A stretch of DNA of 64,000 nucleotides from Pararheinheimera marina (GTDB lineage: Bacteria; Pseudomonadota; Gammaproteobacteria; Enterobacterales; Alteromonadaceae): contig NZ_JBHSGB010000009.1 in assembly GCF_042654345.1 (NCBI RefSeq), positions 1 through 64,000 of the forward strand, written 5' to 3'. The notes beneath the pieces are model-generated. The model did not search any database and was not told the DNA's origin. It was given only the letters and a program-made list of their open reading frames with translations. The position numbers were made by a program, and so were the translations under genes. Positions 31,929 through 39,774 of the stretch are shown in pieces (position 1 is the first letter of the stretch; each line of letters begins with the position of its first letter).

Positions 31929-33352
31929 GAACCGCCCTGGTCAGAGCGTGGCCGCCGGGTTTTATTGTAGGAGCGACGACGTTTTGGCCGACGTTCAATA
32001 CCTTCTTTCCCCAGTTGCTGAACCAGCTGTTCGCGGCCTGCTTCGTCTTCCTGCTGGAAGCGTTGCCACCACAGCGTCAGCTCTTGCAGGTCGCCACCTT
32101 CAGCTTTGGCCCGCAGGCAAAGGAAATCATAAGCACCGCGGAACTTGGCTTGCTCCAGCAGCTTAAAGGCACGACGTCCGGCTCTTTTGCCAAGACGTGA
32201 CTGCAGTGACCAGATATCACGAATAGTCAGGGTAAAACGTTTGGGGATCGCAATACTGCGCTGCACATCGTCCAGCACTTCCATCATCGCAATATTAAAG
32301 GCGTCCAGTTCGTTCAGTCCGCTTTCAATCAGTAAGGTTTGCGCCCGCACTTCCACCGGGTACCACAACAAGGCGGCAAAGGTAAAAGCCGGCGTCACAG
32401 GTTTGTCGATAGCGACCCGCTCGTCAGTGTCCTGCATGGCGCTGGTGATCAGCTGCAGCATTTTGCCTTCGCTGTCCTGCTTCAGGTTTTTGGCCACCAC
32501 AGGCAGGATGTGTTTGATGATGCCAAGCTCGTTCAGCAGCATAAAGTTGTCAAAACCTTTACCGGCCAGGAACAGCTTTAAGGCTTCTTCAAACATGCGG
32601 GCGGCCGGAATGTTTTTCAGCAGCACCGCCAGCTCCTGAATCGGCTCCAGGGTGGCAGGGGCGATTTGCATATTCAGCTTGGTGGCAAAACGCACCGCAC
32701 GCAGCATCCGTACCGGGTCTTCGCGGTAACGGGTCTCCGGGTCACCGATTAACTCAATTTTGCGTTCGGCAATGGCTTCAATACCGTTGGCAAAATCGTA
32801 AATGCAGAAGTCATTGACAGAGTAGTACAGGGCATTGATGGAGAAATCACGACGTTCAGCGTCTTCTTCAATGCTGCCATAGACGTTGTCACGCAGGATC
32901 ATACCCGCATCGCTCTGACTGGATTTCGGGTTGCTCTCATCGCCACTGTGGTGGCCACGGAAGGTGGCGACTTCAATAATTTCGCGGCCAAACACCACGT
33001 GCGCCAACCGGAAACGACGGCCAATCAGCCGGCAGTTTTTAAAGACCTGACGAATTTGTTCAGGGTGCGCGTTGGTCACCACGTCAAAGTCTTTCGGCTT
33101 TAATCCCAGCAGCAAGTCGCGGATACAACCACCGACCAGATAGGCTTCATAACCGGCATCTTTCAGTCGGTACAATACCTTTAACGCGTTCGGGCTGATG
33201 TCTTTGCGAGACACGGCGTGGGCGTCACGGGGGATTTTTTTCATCGCAGGCAACACTGTGCTGCGTTTTTCACCGTCCTTGACCCTGACGGTAGCCTCAG
33301 ATGCTTTCTGGCCGAACGTACGACGGCAGAATTCCAGTACACGCGAAATGAT
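31925..33352 (-). CDS. pcnB: Poly(A) polymerase I, with non-AUG start
   Basis: PcnB adds poly(A) tails to RNA, promoting decay. The nucleotidyltransferase core LVGGCIRDLLLGLKPKDFDVVT, the RNA-binding domain and a basic C-terminal tail are all present. The family-like N-terminus (SRVLEFCRRTF, compare TRVANFCRKVL in E. coli) has no ATG, GTG or TTG at its beginning. Instead a CAGGAG site (33365-33360) is followed by ATT-ATC-ATC-ATT codons. I place the start at ATC 33352-33350, 7 bases after GGAG; ATT at 33349-33347 is the alternative. E. coli pcnB is known to start at AUU. The next in-frame ATG would delete conserved residues. Confidence 0.92.
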   Translation of the reverse strand: MISRVLEFCRRTFGQKASEATVRVKDGEKRSTVLPAMKKIPRDAHAVSRKDISPNALKVLYRLKDAGYEAYLVGGCIRDLLLGLKPKDFDVVTNAHPEQIRQVFKNCRLIGRRFRLAHVVFGREIIEVATFRGHHSGDESNPKSSQSDAGMILRDNVYGSIEEDAERRDFSINALYYSVNDFCIYDFANGIEAIAERKIELIGDPETRYREDPVRMLRAVRFATKLNMQIAPATLEPIQELAVLLKNIPAARMFEEALKLFLAGKGFDNFMLLNELGIIKHILPVVAKNLKQDSEGKMLQLITSAMQDTDERVAIDKPVTPAFTFAALLWYPVEVRAQTLLIESGLNELDAFNIAMMEVLDDVQRSIAIPKRFTLTIRDIWSLQSRLGKRAGRRAFKLLEQAKFRGAYDFLCLRAKAEGGDLQELTLWWQRFQQEDEAGREQLVQQLGKEGIERRPKRRRSYNKTRRPRSDQGGS

Positions 33353-33439
33353 GATAATGCTCCTGAACAAGCGCTGAAAAAAGCGGCTTATGATACCGCA
33401 GCATACCAAGAAAATGAAAGGCTAAAGCGCAGAGCGCAC

Positions 33440-33475
33440 TGAGGTTTCAGGGGTAATTTTAACCCCGCAACCTCA
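33440..33475. repeat. Two-part hairpin at the gluQ stop codon
   Basis: Outer arms TGAGGTT/AACCTCA (33440-33446 and 33469-33475) enclose inner arms GGGGT/ACCCC (33450-33454 and 33462-33466). The gluQ stop codon is part of the right outer arm. There is no T-run, so this may stabilise or process mRNA between gluQ and pcnB rather than terminate. Confidence 0.45.
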
Positions 33476-34381
33476 ACAGGCGCCGGTTGGCACCACTGAA
33501 CCCGGCAATTCTCTGGCTGCCGGCACAGCAGACAGTGTCCAGTGACGCACCGCCCACTCCAATAACTCACTGGCAGGGGCACCTTGTAGCCCGGCTGGTG
33601 GCGGGTGGCCGAGAAAACCAAGTGCGGCACTCAGGGTGTGGCTGACCGGCCAGTCGGAAATCGCTGGCGCGTGGTTTTGTTTACTGAGCTTAAAGCCTGG
33701 CTCTTTGACCGCCAGCGGCAAATGGACATATGAAGGGGCTTTGGCTCCCAGCAACTCGAATAAAGCCTGCTGTCGGGTGGTCACTTCAATCAGGTCGGCG
33801 CCCCGCACCACTTGAGTGATGCCTTGGTCTATATCGTCTACTACCACCACTAACTGATACGCAAACAAGCCATCGCGGCGTTTCAGGATGTAGTCTTCTT
33901 GGGCCAGTGCCAGCGGTATCTGGGTGCGGCCTTGCAATAAATCAGTAAATTCAGTGGCAGTCTGTGGCGCTTGCAGTCGGTACGCCAGCGTGCCCTGACT
34001 CAGCTGACGCTCACGGCAATGGCCGTCATAACCACTGCTCAGTGCCGAAATACGCGCTCGCGAACAGTCGCAACCATACACCAGGTGTTGTTGACTTAAT
34101 TGGTCCAGGACCTGCTGATAACGTTCCAGCCGCTGGCTTTGTACCCAGACGTCGCCGTCCCAGTGCAGACCATAGAGTTCGAGGCTGTGCAGTATGGCGT
34201 CGGCGGCACCTTTGACCATGCGCGGTTGGTCAATATCTTCCAGCCGGACCAGCCATTCGCCTTGTTGGGATTTGGCCTGCAGATAACTGCCGACTGCAGC
34301 TATTAAGGAACCAAAATGCAAAGGGCCGGATGGCGATGGCGCAAACCGGCCCCTGTAACGGGAGTGCAACTCAGGCATCAT
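33473..34381 (-). CDS. gluQ: Glutamyl-Q tRNA(Asp) synthetase
   Basis: GluQ (YadB) attaches glutamate to queuosine in tRNA-Asp. The 302-residue protein is a GluRS catalytic core without an anticodon domain. It shows the HIGH-like RFAPSPSGPLHFGSL, a cysteine/tyrosine zinc region (YGCDCSRAR), and the KMSKS-like KLSKQ. Its ATG overlaps the dksA stop in a TAATG arrangement, the same dksA-gluQ coupling seen in enterobacteria. Confidence 0.94.
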   Translation of the reverse strand: MMPELHSRYRGRFAPSPSGPLHFGSLIAAVGSYLQAKSQQGEWLVRLEDIDQPRMVKGAADAILHSLELYGLHWDGDVWVQSQRLERYQQVLDQLSQQHLVYGCDCSRARISALSSGYDGHCRERQLSQGTLAYRLQAPQTATEFTDLLQGRTQIPLALAQEDYILKRRDGLFAYQLVVVVDDIDQGITQVVRGADLIEVTTRQQALFELLGAKAPSYVHLPLAVKEPGFKLSKQNHAPAISDWPVSHTLSAALGFLGHPPPAGLQGAPASELLEWAVRHWTLSAVPAARELPGSVVPTGAC

Positions 34382-34830
34382 TAGCCGCCCAGTTGCTTTT
34401 CCTTGATTTCCGCCAGAGTCTTACAGTCGATACACATATCGGCGGTAGGGCGGGCTTCCAGACGTCTGATACCAATTTCGATACCACAGGTATCGCAGTA
34501 ACCGAAATCTTCGTCTTCGATTTTCTGCAGCGTCTTTTCAATCTTTTTCAGCAACTTACGCTCACGATCCCGGGCGCGTAATTCCAGACTGAATTCCTCT
34601 TCCTGGGCTGCGCGGTCAACCGGATCCGGGAAGTTTGCTGCTTCGTCGGCCATATGGTTTTTGGTGCGGTCGACTTCTTCACGTAATTGCTGACGCCATG
34701 CATCCAGAATTTTACGGAAATGCTCCAGCTGTTTTGGGTTCATATACTCTTCGCCCTGTGCAACCTGATAAGGTTCAACACCGGCCAGGGCCAACAGACC
34801 CAGAGTTGTTATGGTTTTGCCTTCTGGCAT
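34381..34830 (-). CDS. dksA: RNA polymerase-binding transcription factor DksA
   Basis: DksA acts in the RNA polymerase secondary channel with ppGpp. The 149-residue product has the coiled coil with the DxxDxA tip (D69, D72, A74 in DPVDRA) and a four-cysteine zinc finger (C112, C115, C133, C136). I choose ATG 34830, which gives MPEGKTITTLG after AGGAG; an ATG ten codons earlier precedes that site. A TATACT box lies at 34926-34931 on the minus strand and is a candidate -10. It starts the dksA-gluQ-(pcnB-folK-panBC) run. Confidence 0.96.
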   Translation of the reverse strand: MPEGKTITTLGLLALAGVEPYQVAQGEEYMNPKQLEHFRKILDAWRQQLREEVDRTKNHMADEAANFPDPVDRAAQEEEFSLELRARDRERKLLKKIEKTLQKIEDEDFGYCDTCGIEIGIRRLEARPTADMCIDCKTLAEIKEKQLGG

Positions 34831-35064
34831 GATCATCTCCTGTAAAACAGTGCCAAGCAAAAAGTTGGCGGCTAGTGATAGCAGAAATTTTTATTCGCCG
34901 CAATCACTATTAAAAAAGCGGCCGAAGTATACAGAGGCAAAGGAGTAGCGTCATCCGCTTTTCGAATTTTTGTACACTTTTTCTCTGTGCAAAGCGGAAA
35001 TCCTGCAGGTTATTTCGTGGTATCTTTGGTTAAAATATTGATTTTTAACATGATGGAGAACGCA

Positions 35065-35871
35065 ATGCTGTGGGAGTGGTTGCTGGCCTATTTAGCCTTA
35101 GGTGCCGTGGTTGGTTTTTTTGCCGGTCTGCTCGGGGTGGGCGGCGGCGGTATTATGGTGCCGGTGCTTACCTCGATGTTCTTAGCTCAGGGCCTGGGTG
35201 ACCAGTCTGTTCATCTGGCATTGGCCACCTCCATGGCCTCTATTGTACTAACCTCTGTTTCCAGTATTCGTAGCCATCAGCGCCATGGCGCCATCCTGTG
35301 GCCTGTGGTCTGGCGGCTGAGCCCAGCCATTGTGGCCGGTACCATAGGGGCCGCTTTAATTGCCGGTGCACTGCCTTCGACAGCACTGGCGGTATTTTTC
35401 TGCTGTTTTATGAGTTATGTCGCGCTGCAAATGCTATTGAATGTGAAACCCAAAGCCAGCCGTCAGTTACCCGGATGGGGTGGACTGAGCCTGACCGGGC
35501 TTAGCATTGGTGGTATTTCTGCCTTGGTGGCTATAGGAGGAGGCTCGCTGACCGTGCCTTTTTTAACCTGGTGCAACGTGCGGGTGCAAAATGCCATCGC
35601 CACCTCGGCTGCAGTGGGCTTGCCGATTGCGCTGTCCGGGACTGTCGGCTATTTGTGGTCAGGCTGGGCGGTAGAGAGCACTCCGCAGTACAGCAGTGGT
35701 TATGTGTACTGGCCGGCCGTGGTTTGCATTTCGCTGGTCAGTTTCTTCACGGCACCGCTTGGCGTCAAACTGGCCCACAGGTTGCCGGTCAGCACCTTAA
35801 AGAAAATTTTTGCCGCGCTTCTGGTGCTGCTGAGCGCCAAGATGCTGCACAGCGTGTTGGTTGCTTTGTAA
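35065..35871 (+). CDS. TauE/SafE-family permease
   Basis: This 268-residue membrane protein has about eight predicted helices in two repeats. The repeats start FFAGLLGVGGGGIMVPVL and ALVAIGGGSLTVPFL, the duplicated glycine-rich signature of the TauE/SafE family. Members export sulfite, sulfoacetate or related organic anions; the substrate here is unknown. ATG 35065 follows GGAG by 6 bases. An upstream in-frame start at 34987 lacks a site and would add 26 residues. Confidence 0.9.
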   Translation: MLWEWLLAYLALGAVVGFFAGLLGVGGGGIMVPVLTSMFLAQGLGDQSVHLALATSMASIVLTSVSSIRSHQRHGAILWPVVWRLSPAIVAGTIGAALIAGALPSTALAVFFCCFMSYVALQMLLNVKPKASRQLPGWGGLSLTGLSIGGISALVAIGGGSLTVPFLTWCNVRVQNAIATSAAVGLPIALSGTVGYLWSGWAVESTPQYSSGYVYWPAVVCISLVSFFTAPLGVKLAHRLPVSTLKKIFAALLVLLSAKMLHSVLVAL

Positions 35872-35929
35872 AAAGTGATAAACTCAGCCCGTTTCCCAGG
35901 CCATTGCCTGCAGTTATAGGAATTTTGTC

Positions 35930-37222
35930 ATGTCTGAATCCATTCAACTTTACTTTGGCACCCAGACGGCGGAAAGCCGTTGGGGGAAAAATGTGTTACT
36001 CACGCCTGCTGCTGCCGGTTATCAGTTGCATGCCAACGCCAATGACTTATTGCGCTCTGTGCAAAAAGCCGGGCGTCAGCTGGATGGGTTAGGCATTCAA
36101 CAACTGCAACTGGCGGGTGACGGCTGGACAGTGGACGCGCAGTGGGCCTTGTACCAGGGCTTTTGCAATGCAAAAAAACTGGGCGCTATTGGTTGGGCGG
36201 GTTCTGCCGCTGACCAGCAACAGCTGCAGCAGTTGCACCAATGCTTTAGTTGGGCCAAAGCCATTATCAACCAGACGCCGGACGAATTAGCGCCGCAGGT
36301 GCTGGCTGAGCAGGCCGCTGCTTTTATTCGCTCAGTGGCACCGCAAGGCTGTGTCAATGCTCAGGTTATTGCCGGAAGTGCATTATTGGATGCCGGTTGG
36401 GTAGGCTTGCATGCCGTCGGACGAGGCAGCGACCGTGACCCGGCGATGCTGGTGCTGGATTACAACCCGACGGGTCAGGCCGACGCGCCAGTGGCTGCCG
36501 CTTTGGTGGGTAAAGGCATTACCTTCGACAGTGGTGGTTATTCGATTAAAGCCAGCGAAGGCATGGTGACGATGAAATGCGATATGGGCGGCGCCGCCAC
36601 AGTGACGGCTGCGCTGGCACTGGCCATATTGCAAGGCCTGACTAAACGGGTTCGTTTAGTACTGTGCTGTGCAGAAAACCTGATTTCAGGCAATGCTTAC
36701 AAGCTGGGCGATATCCTGACTTACAAAAATGGTGTCAGCGTGGAAATCGTCAACACGGACGCGGAAGGGCGACTGGTGTTGGCCGATGGCCTGATGTGTG
36801 CAGCTGAATCAAAAGCGCCACTGATTATTGACGCCGCTACCTTAACAGGTGCCGCCATGATGGCGTTAGGCACTGAATACAACGCAGTATTTGCGTTGGA
36901 TAAAGCTTTGGCAGGCCGGGTTCTTAGTTATGCCGAACAGGTGTCTGAACCAGCCTGGCAGTTGCCGCTGGAAAAATGGCATCAGGGCCAATGCCCGTCA
37001 CCTTATGCCGACACTGCCAACAGCCGCCCTATTAAAGGTGGTGGTACTGGTGGTGCCAGCAATGCCGCTGGTTTCTTAAGCCGCTTTGTACCAAATGACG
37101 GCAAAGGCTGGTTGCATCTGGACCTGGCCGCCGCCTTTAGCAGCAGTGGCAATGGCTTCTGGAGCGCCGGCGCAACAGGCCAGGGGATCCGGTTAATTGC
37201 CCATACGCTGCAAGCTGAATAA
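35930..37222 (+). CDS. pepB: Peptidase B, M17 leucyl aminopeptidase family
   Basis: The 430-residue enzyme matches PepB in length and motifs. KGITFDSGGYSIK and KCDMGGAATV hold metal ligands, and NTDAEGRLVLADGL is the M17 signature. It is a cytoplasmic, di-metal aminopeptidase completing peptide degradation. Start ATG 35930 follows a TAGGAA site. A hairpin after the gene may be its terminator. Confidence 0.93.
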   Translation: MSESIQLYFGTQTAESRWGKNVLLTPAAAGYQLHANANDLLRSVQKAGRQLDGLGIQQLQLAGDGWTVDAQWALYQGFCNAKKLGAIGWAGSAADQQQLQQLHQCFSWAKAIINQTPDELAPQVLAEQAAAFIRSVAPQGCVNAQVIAGSALLDAGWVGLHAVGRGSDRDPAMLVLDYNPTGQADAPVAAALVGKGITFDSGGYSIKASEGMVTMKCDMGGAATVTAALALAILQGLTKRVRLVLCCAENLISGNAYKLGDILTYKNGVSVEIVNTDAEGRLVLADGLMCAAESKAPLIIDAATLTGAAMMALGTEYNAVFALDKALAGRVLSYAEQVSEPAWQLPLEKWHQGQCPSPYADTANSRPIKGGGTGGASNAAGFLSRFVPNDGKGWLHLDLAAAFSSSGNGFWSAGATGQGIRLIAHTLQAE

Positions 37223-37237
37223 CTGACAACCTCACCC

Positions 37238-37273
37238 GCTGGCTGCTGGACAATTCAGCAGTCAGCGCTTTTC
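37238..37273 (+). terminator. Probable pepB terminator
   Basis: A 10-bp stem (37238-37247 with 37257-37266, one G-T pair) has a 9-base loop and is followed by GCTTTT. The T-tract is short, so termination strength is uncertain. Confidence 0.5.
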
Positions 37274-37335
37274 AGACTTCGGTTCAGTGGAAAAAGCCGT
37301 TACCATAGGTTATCCGAACCGAGTGCCTGAACCAG

Positions 37336-39774
37336 ATGACCTTACCTGTCGCTGACATATGTCCTGCACTGCTGGACCATTTAGAACGCCACAACAAAGT
37401 GCTGTTGTCTGCGCCGCCTGGTGCTGGTAAATCCACCTATTTGCCCCTGTTTTTATTGCAGCAGCCACACTGGCATGACAAGACCATTCTGATGCTGGAA
37501 CCCCGTCGTCTGGCGGCAAAAAGTATTGCCAGTTATCTGGCAGCCAGGCTGAATGAAACACCAGGGCAGACAGTGGGATATCAGATCCGGCATGAGCAAA
37601 AAGTCTCAGGCCAGACCCGCTTATTGATTGTCACCGAAGGGGTGTTGCTACGAAAGATTCAGTCTGACCCCGAGTTGTCCGGTATTGATCTGGTTATTTT
37701 CGACGAGTTTCACGAACGCAGTTTGCAGGCGGATTTAGCCCTGGCGCTTTGTCTGGAAGTGCAGCAACTGAATGAACAACTGAAGCTGTTGATTATGTCG
37801 GCCACGCTGGACCTGAATGCATTATCGCAGCAGCTGCAAGCGCCGGTTTTGCAAAGTGAAGGCCGCAGTTATCCGGTGGACATCCGCTATCAGCCGCCCT
37901 CCAATGATGCCGTCTGGCTGCAGTGTGCCAAACTGGCGCTGCGGGAAAGCCAGGCACAGCAAGGCAGTCTGCTGGTGTTTTTGCCCGGGCAACGGGAAAT
38001 TGAGCAGGCGCTGCAGTTTTTGCTGGAGCACAACCAGGACCCACAGCTGGATTGTTACGCCTTACTGGGGGCGCTGACGCTGGAGCAACAGCAGCAGGCG
38101 ATAGCGCCAAGCCCGGCCGGGCGACGCAAACTGGTGCTCTGTACCAATATTGCCGAGACCAGTCTGACCATTGAAGGCATTCAGCTGGTGATTGATTCTG
38201 GCCAGGCGCGTGAAGCCGTGTTCCACCCACGACATGGTTTAACCCGGCTGGAAACGGTCGCCATCAGTCAGGCCTCTGCAACACAGCGGGCCGGTCGTGC
38301 CGGACGTTTAGGCCCTGGCATCTGTTACCGGCTCGACAGTCCTGAGCAGTGGCAACGCCGCCCAGCCTTCAGTAAGGCTGCGATATTGCAATCTGAGCTG
38401 ACCGGCCTGGTGTTAGAGTCAGCCGCCTGGGGCTGTGCCGCCGAACAGTTATTCTGGCTGGATAACCCGCCAGCAGCTCATCTGGCTCAAGCGCGTTGGG
38501 TATTGGAACAACTGGGTGCTTTGGATGCAAAAGGCCAGATCACCCGGCTTGGCCAGCAGTTGGTTCAAAGCGGCGCCGATCCGCGGCTGGCGGCCATGCT
38601 GCATTATGGTCGTGAGCTGGAACAGCAAGGTGAACAAGGCGCTGCCTGGTTAGCTGTGGTGCTGACGACTTTCTTAGAGCAACGCCGGCCAAGCGGCGAA
38701 GACAACCTTGACCAGTTGCTGAGCAGGCCTCTACCTTCAGCGCTGTTGCAGCAGGCTAAATTGCTGGCACGTCAGCTGAATATCAGCAGCACATTTCAGT
38801 TTCCGCTGCATTTGACCGCCTCTTTACTTAGCCGTGCCTTTCCGGACCGCATTGCGCAAAAACGGGGCAAAGGGTATCAACTGGCCAATGGCGCAGGCGT
38901 ACAGCTATTTGCGGACAGCGGCCTGCAGGGGGCCGAGTTTTTGGTGGTCGCCGATGTGTTGTTCCGTGACCAGGCCATTGCCAGCCTGGTAGTGCCCTGG
39001 ACTTTGCCTGAGCTGAAACAGAGCTGGCAGTCGCATTTGCAACAGCAGCATCATGTGGGTTTTGATGAAAAGGCCGGGCGTTTTATTGCGCAGCAACAAC
39101 TCTGCCTTGGCAAGCTGGTGCTGGAACGTAAAACACTGACTCAGGCCTTAACTGAACAAGACGTGCAGCAAGGCTGGTTAAGCTATTTGACTGAACATAG
39201 CTTGCAGGCATTGCCCTGGAGCGAACCGGCCAGGCAACTGCAAAACCGGCTGACGCTGGCGCAGCAGCTTGGCGTGGGGCAGTTCCCGGCGATGGATGAG
39301 GTAAGCCTGTTGCAGTCTGCCGCAGACTGGCTTTTACCTTATCTAGGCCGGATCACCAAAGTGGCCGATTTAGCCCGGCTGGATTTGTACACTTTGCTGT
39401 GGCAGCGGCTGGACTACCGTCAACAGCAAGAGTTACACCAGTACTGCCCAGACAGTTGGCGTTCAGCTACAGGCTCTATGATCCCTTTGTATTATCAGGA
39501 CGATGGGGCTGTGGTGTTATCTATCCGTATTCAGGAAATGTTCGGACAGCTTGAAACACCGACCATCGCGCTTGGCAAAAAACCGCTGCGTATTGAACTG
39601 TTATCGCCAGCCCGCCGTCCTTTGCAACTGACCCAGGATTTGGCCAGCTTTTGGCGGAACAGCTATCAGGACGTAAAAAAAGAAATGAAGGGTCGGTATC
39701 CCAAACATTACTGGCCGGACGATCCGGCTCAGGCGATGCCTACCAATAAAACGAAGAAAGCTATGCAACAATGA
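37336..39774 (+). CDS. hrpB: ATP-dependent helicase HrpB
   Basis: This 812-residue protein is a DEAH/DExH-box helicase of the HrpB family, near the E. coli length. Motif I is APPGAGKST, motif II is DEFHE, motif III is SATLD, and motif VI is QRAGRAGRLGPG. The C-terminal HrpB domain ends in PALYF-like sequence KGRYPKHYWPDDP. Its cellular role is poorly defined. It overlaps mrcB by four bases (ATGA), the conserved hrpB-mrcB order. Confidence 0.94.
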   Translation: MTLPVADICPALLDHLERHNKVLLSAPPGAGKSTYLPLFLLQQPHWHDKTILMLEPRRLAAKSIASYLAARLNETPGQTVGYQIRHEQKVSGQTRLLIVTEGVLLRKIQSDPELSGIDLVIFDEFHERSLQADLALALCLEVQQLNEQLKLLIMSATLDLNALSQQLQAPVLQSEGRSYPVDIRYQPPSNDAVWLQCAKLALRESQAQQGSLLVFLPGQREIEQALQFLLEHNQDPQLDCYALLGALTLEQQQQAIAPSPAGRRKLVLCTNIAETSLTIEGIQLVIDSGQAREAVFHPRHGLTRLETVAISQASATQRAGRAGRLGPGICYRLDSPEQWQRRPAFSKAAILQSELTGLVLESAAWGCAAEQLFWLDNPPAAHLAQARWVLEQLGALDAKGQITRLGQQLVQSGADPRLAAMLHYGRELEQQGEQGAAWLAVVLTTFLEQRRPSGEDNLDQLLSRPLPSALLQQAKLLARQLNISSTFQFPLHLTASLLSRAFPDRIAQKRGKGYQLANGAGVQLFADSGLQGAEFLVVADVLFRDQAIASLVVPWTLPELKQSWQSHLQQQHHVGFDEKAGRFIAQQQLCLGKLVLERKTLTQALTEQDVQQGWLSYLTEHSLQALPWSEPARQLQNRLTLAQQLGVGQFPAMDEVSLLQSAADWLLPYLGRITKVADLARLDLYTLLWQRLDYRQQQELHQYCPDSWRSATGSMIPLYYQDDGAVVLSIRIQEMFGQLETPTIALGKKPLRIELLSPARRPLQLTQDLASFWRNSYQDVKKEMKGRYPKHYWPDDPAQAMPTNKTKKAMQQ

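Noticed and set aside
33353..33409. ATG start of pcnB upstream of the CAGGAG site
   Set aside because: It would place the ribosome-binding site inside the coding region and add residues (MVCCGIISRFFQRLF) absent from the family.
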